Part shown: positions 7,753-15,522 of the stretch, piece after piece
Layout: every line of letters starts with the position of its first letter
How positions within the stretch are numbered: the first letter of the stretch is position 1
Assembly: GCF_900115905.1 (NCBI RefSeq)
Contig: NZ_FOYD01000001.1
Location: 558,001-622,000 of the forward strand
Reading direction: 5' to 3'
Length of the DNA stretch: 64,000 nt
Source of the DNA: Halopseudomonas formosensis
GTDB lineage: Bacteria; Pseudomonadota; Gammaproteobacteria; Pseudomonadales; Pseudomonadaceae
Position numbers and translations under genes: made by a program
Notes under the pieces: model-generated
What the model was told of the DNA's origin: nothing
Seen by the model: the letters and a program-made list of their open reading frames with translations, nothing else
Database searches by the model: none

Positions 7753-9330
7753 ATGCAGAACAATAACAAGAAGGCCATACAGCGGAGTTCGACAGGGTTT
7801 GCATTCGCCTCGCTGGCGATTGCAGTCGCCGCCTTTGCTGCCAATGATGTACAGGCCGGCGAGACGTTCCGTTTCGACAATGGGGCAACCCTGGATTGGT
7901 CGGTCACTACCAGTTACGGTCTCGGCATTCGCATGGAAGATGCCGATTCCAAATTGCTGGATGGCCAGGCTAATGCCGATGACGGCAACCGCAACTTCGA
8001 CCGGCATTCGCTGATGACCCACCGGGTCACCGCGTTGGGTGAAATTATCCTGCGCAAGGATAACTATGGAGCGGTTCTGCGTGGTAGTACGTTCTATGAC
8101 GACGTTTATCACCGCAGCAATGACAATGACTCCCCCGGTACCGTCAACAAGGACGGAGACCACAATGAGTTCACCAGCGATGCGAAGAAATATTCCGGCG
8201 GCCGCAGCCGCTTTCTGGATGCCTACGTCTTCGCCGACTTCGAACTGCCGGCCCGCCAGCGTTTGGGCGTCAAGGCCGGGCGCCATGTGGTGGCCTGGGG
8301 TGAGGGTCTGTTCTATCCCGGTGTGAACGGCGTACAGGGTCCGGTCAACGTGGTCAACTCCGGTCAGCCCGGCATTGAAGTCAAGGACATCATGCTGCCG
8401 GTCGGCCAGGTGTCGGCCAACTGGGAGGTAAACCCCGACTTCGGCCTGTCCGCCTATGCGCAGTACGAGTGGAAGGGCAATGAGCTGAATCCCGTCGGCT
8501 CCTTTCTGTCGACCTCCGACGTGACCGGGCCAGGGCGGCAGTTCATGATCCTGGGACCGGGTTTCAATGCGGCCTATGCTGGCACCAATGATCCACGTGA
8601 CAGCGGCCAGTACGGTATCCGTGCCATGTACCGCCCGACCTTGTCCACCGAGCTGGGGTTCTTCCATGTGCGGTACCATGACCGCAACCCGGGCGGGGTG
8701 ACCATAGCTCCGGACTTCCAGAGCTATGAAATCGAATATGTCGAGGACATCAAGCTCACCGGTATGAGCTTCTCCACCAGCGTGGGTGATACCCAGGTCG
8801 GCGGCGAATGGTCCTACCGTACCGGTGCACCGGTGATGCTCGCCGGCAACCAACTGACCACCGGCTCCGGCCAGCAGATGCAGCTGAGCTTCATCCGTGC
8901 CTTTGGCGATATGCCCTGGGCCAGCTCTACCACCATCATGGGCGAAGTGGTGCATGTACGTGCCGACGATGTGGACGATATCGACGGCAACGATGACTTC
9001 ACCTACAAGACGGCCACCGGCTGGCAGAGCAAGTCCTCCACGGCCTACACCCTGCAGACCGTGCTGTCCTACCCGGGCATCTTTTCCGGATGGGACCTGA
9101 ACATACCGGTGAACTGGTCCCACGTGGTCGAGGGCAACACGCCGCTCAAGGGCACCATCGCCGCCGGGGCAGGGGACAAGCGCATGTCCGTCGGCGCCAC
9201 CTTCAAGTATCTGGGCAACCTCGAGCTGAACACGACCTACACCGCGTATCTGTACTCGGGCGACCCCAGCCGCAACCGCATGCTGTCAGACCGCGACTAT
9301 CTGACCATCTCGGCCAAATACACATTCTGA
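7753..9330 (+). CDS. DUF1302 outer-membrane protein, copy 1
   Basis: This 525-residue protein starts with a signal peptide (NKKAIQRSSTGFAFASLAIA, cleavage near VQA-GE) and is followed by alternating beta-strand sequence. It ends in the aromatic C-terminus SAKYTF expected of a beta-barrel. Family hallmarks include NRNFDRHSL, LRKDNYGAVLRGSTFYDDVYH and KAGRHVVAWGEGLFYPGVNG, all shared with the copy at 59478. AGGAG at 7743 fixes the ATG at 7753. DUF1302 proteins commonly sit next to DUF1329 genes and are thought to be involved with hydrophobic substrates. I infer a role in passage of steroids across the outer membrane. Confidence 0.88.
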   Translation: MQNNNKKAIQRSSTGFAFASLAIAVAAFAANDVQAGETFRFDNGATLDWSVTTSYGLGIRMEDADSKLLDGQANADDGNRNFDRHSLMTHRVTALGEIILRKDNYGAVLRGSTFYDDVYHRSNDNDSPGTVNKDGDHNEFTSDAKKYSGGRSRFLDAYVFADFELPARQRLGVKAGRHVVAWGEGLFYPGVNGVQGPVNVVNSGQPGIEVKDIMLPVGQVSANWEVNPDFGLSAYAQYEWKGNELNPVGSFLSTSDVTGPGRQFMILGPGFNAAYAGTNDPRDSGQYGIRAMYRPTLSTELGFFHVRYHDRNPGGVTIAPDFQSYEIEYVEDIKLTGMSFSTSVGDTQVGGEWSYRTGAPVMLAGNQLTTGSGQQMQLSFIRAFGDMPWASSTTIMGEVVHVRADDVDDIDGNDDFTYKTATGWQSKSSTAYTLQTVLSYPGIFSGWDLNIPVNWSHVVEGNTPLKGTIAAGAGDKRMSVGATFKYLGNLELNTTYTAYLYSGDPSRNRMLSDRDYLTISAKYTF

Positions 9331-9370
9331 ATCGATTACGAAAGCGACCTTCGGCGCCGGGCTGGCGGCT

Positions 9371-9389
9371 TAGTCTGATCAGACGATGA
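9371..9389 (+). promoter_or_regulatory. Operator-like motif, site 2
   Basis: TAGTCTGATCAGACGATGA is a full consensus match with a perfect GTCTGATCAGAC palindrome. It sits between the DUF1302 gene and the DUF1329 gene, 57 bases before the latter, so this gene may be separately controlled. No good -10 hexamer is seen at the expected spot (CATGAA at 9407 is the closest). Confidence 0.7.
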
Positions 9390-9446
9390 GTCATCAGCGC
9401 CGGCGCCATGAAGATGAAGGTCGCGCTAACCCTGTGGAGAAGAATA

Positions 9447-10829
9447 ATGAGTAAACATGGTGTCGTAATGTCGCTGGTCACCGTTGTCAGCATGGCCGTT
9501 GCCGGTATCGCCAACGCCGCCGTATCCGAGGAGGAAGCGGCACGTCTCGGCCAGGATCTCACCTGTGTCGGTGCCGAGCGTGCCGGCAATGCCGCCGGAA
9601 CCATCCCCGAATTCAAGGGGCTGTACGTGGGCGAAGTCCCGGGCTGGGATGCCGAACCGCACAGCGGCGAACATCCGGTCGACCCTTACGCCGATGACCA
9701 GCCGATCCTGGTGATCACCGCACAGAATGCGAAGGAGCATGCCGAGCATCTGACCGAGGGGCAGCTGGGCATGTTCGAGAGGTACCCGGAGACCTACAGG
9801 ATCAACGTCTACCAGGGTCGCCGCGAGTTCGCCTATCCGGATTTTGTCTGCGAGCGTGCCAGGTGGAACGCCACCAACGCCAAGCTGGTGAACGACGGGC
9901 TGGGCATCAGCGGCCTCGGCCACAACCCCTTCCCGATTCCGCAGAATGCGCTGGAGGTGCTCTGGAACCACCAGTTGCCCTACCGTTCCTACACCCAGAA
10001 CGAAGTGCGCGATATCGCCTCGGTCACCGCCTCCGGCAGCATCGGCTGGGGCCGCTCCCACGGTCGCTGCCTGGCCCCCTCGAACAACCCGGACCCGGCC
10101 GCGCGCCCGAACGCGGAAGACGGCGTCTCGGCCTATTGCATCACCGAGGTTCTGCTGCCATTGCGTGAGCGCGGCAACATGTCGATGAACCATGAGCCCT
10201 ACAACTACGCCATTGCCTCCCGCACGGCCTGGTCCTACAACACCGGCACGCGCCGGGTGCGTCTGGCTCCCGGCTACGGCTACGACCAGCCGCTGGGTGG
10301 CAGTAACGGGTTGATGACCATCGACGAAGACCGCCTGTTCAACGGTGCGCCTGACCGCTACGACTGGAAACTGCTTGGCAAGCAGGAAATCTACATTCCC
10401 GCCAACGCCTACAAGGTCCACAGTGCCGACATCAGCTACGACGACCTGCTGACGAAGAACCACCCGAATCCGGAACACCTGCGCTACGAACTGCGCCGGG
10501 TCTGGGTGATCGAGGCCACGGTCAAGGAAGGCAGCCGCCACCTGTACGGCAAGCGCAAGCTGTTCCTCGATGAGGACACCTGGCATGCGGTACTGGCGGA
10601 CAACTACGACAGCCGCGGCGAGCTGTGGAAGCACGCGCTGGTCAATTACTACTACCACCCTGATACCAGTGCCTGGCAGGCTGGCGCCTCCTTCTTCCAT
10701 GACCTGAACAGCGGCGGCTATATCGCCTACTCGCTGGCCAACGAACGCGAGACCGGCCCCATCCTCAACAAGGGCGACATGTCCCCCGACCTGTTCACCC
10801 CGGATCGCCTGCGCGCCATGGGCCGCTGA
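9447..10829 (+). CDS. DUF1329 periplasmic/outer-membrane-associated protein, copy 1
   Basis: A 460-residue exported protein with signal peptide SKHGVVMSLVTVVSMAVAGI and cleavage near ANA-AV. The mature N-terminus carries EEAARLGQDLTCVGAERAGN, almost repeated in the second copy at 61144. The rest is rich in beta-strand with conserved W/Y blocks such as YELRRVWVIEATVKEG and LFLDEDTWHAVL, as in the LolB-like DUF1329 family. ATG at 9447 has GGAGA upstream; an earlier in-frame ATG at 9408 would bury the signal peptide. The paired gene upstream encodes a DUF1302 barrel, so the two may form a lipid/steroid shuttle at the outer membrane (inference). Confidence 0.88.
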   Translation: MSKHGVVMSLVTVVSMAVAGIANAAVSEEEAARLGQDLTCVGAERAGNAAGTIPEFKGLYVGEVPGWDAEPHSGEHPVDPYADDQPILVITAQNAKEHAEHLTEGQLGMFERYPETYRINVYQGRREFAYPDFVCERARWNATNAKLVNDGLGISGLGHNPFPIPQNALEVLWNHQLPYRSYTQNEVRDIASVTASGSIGWGRSHGRCLAPSNNPDPAARPNAEDGVSAYCITEVLLPLRERGNMSMNHEPYNYAIASRTAWSYNTGTRRVRLAPGYGYDQPLGGSNGLMTIDEDRLFNGAPDRYDWKLLGKQEIYIPANAYKVHSADISYDDLLTKNHPNPEHLRYELRRVWVIEATVKEGSRHLYGKRKLFLDEDTWHAVLADNYDSRGELWKHALVNYYYHPDTSAWQAGASFFHDLNSGGYIAYSLANERETGPILNKGDMSPDLFTPDRLRAMGR

Positions 10830-10890
10830 TTCGAGCCATTGCCAGGGCGCCTCGGCAGCTTGTACCGCCGGGGCAAACTGCAGTACCAGG

Positions 10891-10923
10891 GCCGAGCCGC
10901 AACAATGCGGCTCGGTCTTTTTC
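10891..10923 (+). terminator. Intrinsic terminator after DUF1329 copy 1
   Basis: A perfect 10-bp stem (CCGAGCCGCA at 10892-10901 with TGCGGCTCGG at 10906-10915) with a four-base loop is followed by TCTTTTTC. It ends the 1470-10829 transcription block. Confidence 0.9.
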
Positions 10924-10925
10924 AT

Positions 10926-11627
10926 TCAGGGGGCAGGGTGGGCAGCGGGCAGCAGAGTGCTGAGTTGATCGCTTAATGCACGACCGTTGAGAATCACCAC
11001 GATGGGTGCGAAGGATTTACCGGAGCGGGTACGGGTCCAGCCCTCATGCATGTCCGAAAGCGCATGGTGCAACATGGCCCAGCGCGCTGACAGGCTGTTA
11101 TCCTGATTCGCGGCCAGCAGTCGCGTCAGCTGATCATCCAGCCGCTCCAGCAATTCACTGTAATCCGTCTGGTAATAATGACTACCCAACTCCGCGCTCG
11201 CAGGCAGGCCGATATAGCTGGCAAAGGCGTAGCGCAGCGTCAGGTACTCGGTCAGCAGCACGCTGAGGTAGGGGGCATCGGCATCGGGCTGGTGCAGCGC
11301 CTCGATCACCGCCAGCAGCTGGCGGTAAAGCGCATCCATCTGCCCGGCGGAAGGTTGTTGCCCGGCATCATGGCTGTCCAGTGTCGACATGATGGCCTGG
11401 GGATAACCGTGGGTGGCCGCTGGGCCGGTCAGCTGCAGCTGGCTGATGCTGTCCTGCAGCGCCTGGCGTTGTCTCGCGTGCATGCCTTCACCCTGGGCCT
11501 GCAACATCAGGGTGAGCGAGCGCATGGCCTCACGCTGCAGCAGCACATTGTCGGGCAGCGCGGCCTGGGTGGGGAGCGTCAGCAGGCAGCCGGCCAGGGC
11601 CAGCGAACGGGTCATTGTTCTTATCAT
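10926..11627 (-). CDS. Hypothetical periplasmic protein
   Basis: This 233-residue protein has a signal peptide (MIRTMTRSLALAGCLLTLP, cleavage near TQA-AL) and a mainly helical mature part without cysteines or recognisable motifs. AAGGA lies upstream of the ATG at 11627. It reads against all its neighbours and its stop is tail-to-tail with the terminator at 10891-10923. Helical segments such as QREAMRSLTLMLQAQGEGMH and a conserved-looking GRALSDQLSTLLP end are the only landmarks. I do not recognise a family. The operator-like palindrome at 11757-11784 lies in its upstream region too, so it may be part of the same regulon. Confidence 0.75.
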   Translation of the reverse strand: MIRTMTRSLALAGCLLTLPTQAALPDNVLLQREAMRSLTLMLQAQGEGMHARQRQALQDSISQLQLTGPAATHGYPQAIMSTLDSHDAGQQPSAGQMDALYRQLLAVIEALHQPDADAPYLSVLLTEYLTLRYAFASYIGLPASAELGSHYYQTDYSELLERLDDQLTRLLAANQDNSLSARWAMLHHALSDMHEGWTRTRSGKSFAPIVVILNGRALSDQLSTLLPAAHPAP

Positions 11628-11765
11628 GATTGGCGTCCTTGTTGTCTTTATTCAGTGGCGGCGCTGGTTGGCCGCGGGGGGCGAGCTTGCATGGCGAAAT
11701 CCGCCTTGTCGTGGTCGATCTGGACTAGATCCTGGTGTTTTTGGCGGGCGGATAATCGTCCGGAT

Positions 11766-11784
11766 TAGGCCTAACGGACGATGA
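11766..11784 (+). promoter_or_regulatory. Operator-like motif, site 3, inside a longer palindrome
   Basis: TAGGCCTAACGGACGATGA fits the consensus at most positions. It is embedded in a wider inverted repeat: TCGTCCG at 11757-11763 pairs with CGGACGA at 11775-11781, around the perfect centre TTAGGCCTAA. GACAAT at 11804-11809 is the candidate -10 for the aldolase operon starting at 11864. Confidence 0.6.
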
Positions 11785-11863
11785 GCTACCCGCAGGCTGC
11801 CCCGACAATCGGTAGCACAAGGCGATATCTTCCAGATCGCCTGCAACCGATGAGGGGATAATC

Positions 11864-13075
11864 ATGGGTTTGAAAGGAACGGCTGCCATCGTCGGCGCCG
11901 CACAATACAAACCGGAGAAATACGCCACCGCGCCGCAGATGTTTCATCTGGAGCAGGTCGCCGATCTGGCCGCCCAGGCGCTGGCTGACGCCGGGCTCAA
12001 GGCCAGCGATATCGATGGTCTGTGCATCAACGGGCCGCATTTTCATGAGGCATCCAGCTTCGTACCGGCCATGGCCGCCGAGTACCTGGGCGTCGCACTG
12101 AACTTTGCCGAAGTGGTCGACCTGGGCGGCACCACCGCCGTGGGCATGATCTGGCGCGCCGCCGCCGCCATCGAGCTGGGCATCTGCCAGGCCGTGCTCT
12201 GCGTGATCCCCCAGCGCATGGCGCCCTTCGGCCCCGACGATGATCCCTCTGCCATGGCCCGGGCCATGCGCTTCGGTGGCCACAGCACCCAGTACGGCGC
12301 CCCCGAAGCCGAATTCGATCTGCCCTACGGCCACATGGGCCAGAACACCGGCTACGCCATGATCGCCCAGCGCTACGCCGCCCAATATGGCTACGACCAG
12401 CGCGCCATGGCCAAGATTGCCGTGGACCAACGCTTCAATGCCCAGGCCCACCCGGACGCCATCTTCCGTGGCCAGAACCTGAGCATAGAAGATGTACTGA
12501 ACAGCAAGCTGGTCGCCGACCCGCTGCACATCCTCGAGATCGTCATGCCGGTCGCCGGTGGCGCCGCGGTGATCGTCGCGTCAAAGGAGGTGGCCGCCAG
12601 GTCGAAAGGGCGTCCGGCCTATGTAACCGGCTTCGGCGAGCGACTGGGTTACAAGTCGCCCAGCTATTCGCCGGACATGACCGAAACGCCGGTCGGCCCG
12701 GCCGCGCGCACGGCCTTCGCCATGGCCGGGCTGACGCCCTCCGATATGCACGCCGCGCAGATCTACGACTGCTACACCATCACCGTGCTGCTCAGCCTGG
12801 AAGACGCCGGCTTCTGCCCCAAGGGCGAAGGCATGCGTTTCATCCTGGATAACGACCTGACCTACAAGGGCAACTTCCCGATGAACACCCACGGCGGCCA
12901 GCTGAGCTTCGGTCAGGCCGGGTCCGCCGGAGGCTTTTCCCAGGTCGTGGAGGCCTACCAGCAGATTGCCGGCAAGGCAGGGGATCGCCAGCTCAGGGTC
13001 TGCGATCAGGTGTTCGTCTCAGGCACCGGTGGTGTCATGAGTGAGCAGGGCGCATTGATTCTTCAGGGGGCATGA
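11864..13075 (+). CDS. Thiolase-like steroid side-chain aldolase (Ltp2/SCP-x type)
   Basis: A 403-residue thiolase-fold protein of the SCP-x/lipid-transfer branch. The nucleophilic cysteine of true thiolases is missing: its region reads VVDLGGTTAVGMIWRAAAAI. Tyr-rich AQIYDCYTITVLLSLE and the C-terminal GGQLSFGQAGSAGG are retained. That pattern is known from Ltp2 and the Sal aldolases of cholate degraders, which cleave a beta-hydroxyacyl-CoA side chain by retro-aldol reaction rather than thiolysis. The downstream gene encodes the DUF35 partner such aldolases need. It overlaps that gene or nearly does so, supporting a complex. Whether it removes the C22 or C24 unit is not decidable here. Confidence 0.85.
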   Translation: MGLKGTAAIVGAAQYKPEKYATAPQMFHLEQVADLAAQALADAGLKASDIDGLCINGPHFHEASSFVPAMAAEYLGVALNFAEVVDLGGTTAVGMIWRAAAAIELGICQAVLCVIPQRMAPFGPDDDPSAMARAMRFGGHSTQYGAPEAEFDLPYGHMGQNTGYAMIAQRYAAQYGYDQRAMAKIAVDQRFNAQAHPDAIFRGQNLSIEDVLNSKLVADPLHILEIVMPVAGGAAVIVASKEVAARSKGRPAYVTGFGERLGYKSPSYSPDMTETPVGPAARTAFAMAGLTPSDMHAAQIYDCYTITVLLSLEDAGFCPKGEGMRFILDNDLTYKGNFPMNTHGGQLSFGQAGSAGGFSQVVEAYQQIAGKAGDRQLRVCDQVFVSGTGGVMSEQGALILQGA

Positions 13076-13077
13076 GC

Positions 13078-14016
13078 ATGAGCAACAAACCGATGCCGCT
13101 GGCGACAGCGATTTCCGCGCCATTCTGGGAGGGCCTGAAAGACGGCAGGATCCTCCTGCAGCAATGCAACGCGTGCCAGCACTGGATCTTCTACCCGCGG
13201 CGCCACTGCAGCAGCTGCCTGTCCCATGACCTGAACTGGAAGCAGGTGAGCGGCGCCGGCACGCTGTACACCTACACCGTGGCACGGGTCCCGACCCTGC
13301 CCGAATTCGCCAGCGCCGAGCCGCAGATCCTGGCCGTGGTCGAGCTGGATGAAGGCGTGCGCATGAACACCACTCTGGTTGGGCTCGCCCCCGAGCAGAT
13401 CGAAATCGGCATGCGCGTGAAGCCGGTGCGCGCCACGGTCAATACCGACGGCACTGTCCTGCTGCGCTATACCGGCGCGGACGTCGCCATGGAAGAACGT
13501 GACGAAGTGGTCAAAGCCCCGGAAGCGCCCGCGCCCGAGGCCGGCCCGCCGAAGCGCAGGATCGACGTCAAGGACATCGACGCCCTGAAAGCGCTGGTGA
13601 CCGGCGAGTTCAGCGATTGGAGCAACCAGGTGCTGGTGGATCAGGAGCTGATCAACCAGTTTGCCGAGCTGTCCGGCGACAGCTACTGGATCCACACCGA
13701 TCCCGAGCGCGCGCGCAGGGAGAGCCCCTTCGGCGGCACCATCGCCCACGGCGCGCTGGTGCAGGTACTGATGTCGCGCATGCAGGTGCCGCTGAGCTTC
13801 GAGGTGACCGGTTTCACCAATATGGTCAACTACGGCTCCGAACGCCTGCGCTTCCCCAGCCCGGTGCCGGCTGGCTCGCTGGTGCACTCACGCACCCGGG
13901 TCAAGTCTGTCGAGGTGCTGCCGCGCGGTACCCAGATGGTGCTGGAGTGCAATATCCACGTGGTAGGGCAGGAGCGCCCGGCGGTGATCAACGATCTGGT
14001 CATCCTCTACATGTAA
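13078..14016 (+). CDS. DUF35-MaoC fusion: aldolase partner and enoyl-CoA hydratase
   Basis: The N-terminal half is a DUF35 OB-fold with a rubredoxin-like zinc finger (CNACQHW and CSSC near residues 25-42). The C-terminal half, from about residue 165, is a MaoC hot-dog hydratase with the hallmark LSGDSYWIHTDPERAR and [10 protein letters not shown]. In mycobacteria ChsH2 carries MaoC first and DUF35 last; here the order is reversed. The DUF35 half should bind the aldolase encoded upstream, while the MaoC half hydrates the enoyl-CoA, so hydration and retro-aldol cleavage would be coupled. ATG 13078 has AGGGGG at good spacing; ATG 13072, overlapping the previous stop, is the alternative. Confidence 0.87.
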   Translation: MSNKPMPLATAISAPFWEGLKDGRILLQQCNACQHWIFYPRRHCSSCLSHDLNWKQVSGAGTLYTYTVARVPTLPEFASAEPQILAVVELDEGVRMNTTLVGLAPEQIEIGMRVKPVRATVNTDGTVLLRYTGADVAMEERDEVVKAPEAPAPEAGPPKRRIDVKDIDALKALVTGEFSDWSNQVLVDQELINQFAELSGDSYWIHTDPERARRESPFGGTIAHGALVQVLMSRMQVPLSFEVTGFTNMVNYGSERLRFPSPVPAGSLVHSRTRVKSVEVLPRGTQMVLECNIHVVGQERPAVINDLVILYM

Positions 14017-14032
14017 CAGCTTGTTGTGCTGC

Positions 14033-14059
14033 CCGGTCTGGGTCCAGGACCGGTTTTTT
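14033..14059 (+). terminator. Intrinsic terminator 1 after DUF35-MaoC gene
   Basis: CCGGTC (14033-14038) pairs with GACCGG (14048-14053) and is followed by six T residues. It lies 17 bases after the stop codon. Confidence 0.8.
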
Positions 14060-14095
14060 ATCGCCCACCGGTTTGCGCCGTGGGCGATTTTTTTT
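14060..14095 (+). terminator. Intrinsic terminator 2, in tandem
   Basis: TCGCCCAC (14061-14068) pairs with GTGGGCGA (14080-14087), followed by eight T residues. It directly follows terminator 1, giving a strong double stop. Confidence 0.85.
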
Positions 14096-14138
14096 GCTTG
14101 TCTCGGTGGGATGTGGCTGGTGGTTCGTGCAAGCCTCT

Positions 14139-14289
14139 GCGTTGGTATGCCCCTGCCACGACACGCCGTAAACCCATCCCTGGGGGCTCGTTGATGTCAT
14201 CCGACCGCCAGGGATGGCGGAAGTGTCGGAAATGCAGGAGCAATTTTCGACCCTGACATCAAACGGTCGTGGCAGGGGCATCCCAACGC
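14139..14289. repeat. Long-armed inverted repeat in intergenic region
   Basis: A 24-base arm (14139-14162, GCGTTGGTATGCCCCTGCCA then CGAC) recurs inverted at 14266-14289 with one mismatch. Inside lie a second inverted pair (TTGATGTCA / TGACATCAA) and CGCCAGGGATGGCG. No open frame of credible quality runs through it, so it looks like a non-coding palindromic element. Confidence 0.7.
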
Positions 14290-14430
14290 AACGGCAGAGA
14301 CTTCGAGCTGCTGAGGGTTTTGCTTCCAGCAGCTCGGGGTTCGCTGGTCGTTCTGGGGTGCAGGGCTGTGCCGACCGTCGGTTTTCAGGGATGAAAACCG
14401 CGAGCCTACATGGATGTATTCACGGCGTGT
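14161..14430. repeat. REPIN-like element bounded by ACACGCCGT ends, copy 1
   Basis: The left end ACACGCCGTAAACCC at 14161 and the inverted right end GTATTCACGGCGTGT at 14416-14430 enclose hairpins, including CGGTTTTCA/TGAAAACCG at 14379-14400 and GAGCTGCTG/CAGCAGCTC. The same boundary sequence and a GGCTCGCGGTT block recur at 28956-29119. Two REP-like units in inverted order resemble the REPIN elements of Pseudomonas. Confidence 0.65.
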
Positions 14431-14449
14431 CGGCACGGCCCTGCACCCC
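14355..14449. repeat. Second long-armed inverted repeat
   Basis: The arm at 14355-14375 (GGGGTGCAGGGCTGTGCCGA then C) recurs inverted at 14429-14449 with one mismatch. It encloses the right-hand REP-like unit. It repeats the architecture of 14139-14289 with a different arm sequence. The gap 14096-14539 contains only these repeats and no gene. Confidence 0.65.
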
Positions 14450-14539
14450 AGCACGGCCTTGCACAATCTACCACGGCGCCGTTGCAGCCCCTGCACGAAG
14501 GTCCAGCGAAACCGCATAAGCACAGCCCGCCCGCCCCGT

Positions 14540-14558
14540 TAGTCTCAATGGACGATGA
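14540..14558 (+). promoter_or_regulatory. Operator-like motif, site 4
   Basis: TAGTCTCAATGGACGATGA is a full consensus match 64 bases before the extradiol dioxygenase start. AACAAT at 14579-14584 is the likely -10, placing the palindrome centre near -43. Confidence 0.8.
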
Positions 14559-14622
14559 ATGCGCCGCCCCCCAAGGGCAACAATCCAGCCATGCTTCAAG
14601 GCCCTGAATGAGGAGTGGCGGC

Positions 14623-15522
14623 ATGAGTGAGATTCGAGCGCTGAGCTATTTCGTCGCGCAGATTGGTGATGTGCAGCAATGGCAGCACTACGCCGAGAAC
14701 GTACTGGGCATGATGACCCGCCCGGCCCCCGGCGGCGGTTTGTACATCAAGATGGATGACCGTCCGTTCCGCATGCTGGTGGTCGAAGGCGCGGAGCCGC
14801 GTTACCTGGCCTCGGGCTGGGAGCTGGGCAGCAAGGCCGCGTTCGACGCCATGCTGGCACGGCTGGAGGCCAGCGGCGTGGCCTATGAGCTGGCCGATGC
14901 GGCCTTCTGCGATCAGCGTCAGGTCAATCAGGCCGCACTGCTGCAGGACCCGGCCGGCAACCGGCACGAGCTGACCTGGGGCTACCGCTCCGACTGCGAG
15001 CCCTTCGTCTCGCCCCAGGGCGTGCCGCGCTTCCTGACCGGCGACATGGGTCTGGGCCACACCGTACTGCCGACGCCGAATTTCGATGAGTGCGCCGCCT
15101 TCTACCAGGACGTGCTGGGCTTCGGGATCTCCGACATCTTCAACTTCCGCCCGGTGCCCGACGCGCCCGCAACACGCATCCACTTCCTGCATTGCGGCAA
15201 CGCCCGGCACCACAGCCTGGCCATTGCCGAATACGACGTGCCGAGCAAGTGCGTGCATGTGATGGTGGAGGTGGACTCCATGACCGAAGTCGGCCGCGCC
15301 GACGACCGGCGTCAGGCCCATGGCGTGGCGCTGTCGGCCACCCTGGGGCAACACCTCAACGACCGGATGACCTCCTTCTACATGAAGACACCATCCGGCT
15401 TCGATCTGGAATACGGCTGGGGCGGACTGCAGGTCGACTGGGATCAGCACACCGCTTTCGAATTCACCAAGGTCAGCATCTGGGGCCACGACTTCAGCGC
15501 TGGCCGCCAGGAGGGGCAGTAA
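14623..15522 (+). CDS. hsaC: 3,4-dihydroxy-9,10-secosteroid extradiol dioxygenase (HsaC/TesB)
   Basis: A 299-residue type I extradiol dioxygenase with two vicinal-oxygen-chelate domains. The iron ligands are visible in the C-terminal domain: His in GLGHTVL (about residue 145), His in KCVHVMVEV (about 212) and Glu in FDLEYGW (about 263); the second-shell NARHHSLA is present. It performs meta-cleavage of the catecholic A ring of 3,4-DHSA-type secosteroids in the cytoplasm. The ATG at 14623 has GAGGAG upstream; an ATG at 14608 lies inside that ribosome site. It opens the operon ending at the thiolase (23375) and is preceded by operator site 4. The context of ipd genes supports a steroid rather than biphenyl substrate. 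Confidence 0.93.
   Translation: MSEIRALSYFVAQIGDVQQWQHYAENVLGMMTRPAPGGGLYIKMDDRPFRMLVVEGAEPRYLASGWELGSKAAFDAMLARLEASGVAYELADAAFCDQRQVNQAALLQDPAGNRHELTWGYRSDCEPFVSPQGVPRFLTGDMGLGHTVLPTPNFDECAAFYQDVLGFGISDIFNFRPVPDAPATRIHFLHCGNARHHSLAIAEYDVPSKCVHVMVEVDSMTEVGRADDRRQAHGVALSATLGQHLNDRMTSFYMKTPSGFDLEYGWGGLQVDWDQHTAFEFTKVSIWGHDFSAGRQEGQ

Noticed and set aside
11864-13075. Calling this gene a true acetyl-CoA acetyltransferase
   Set aside because: The nucleophilic cysteine region reads LGGTTAVG, so thiolysis is unlikely. A DUF35 partner follows, as for retro-aldolases.
14096-14539. Small protein genes in the repeat-rich gap
   Set aside because: Open frames there cross the inverted repeats on both strands and have no ribosome sites or plausible composition.
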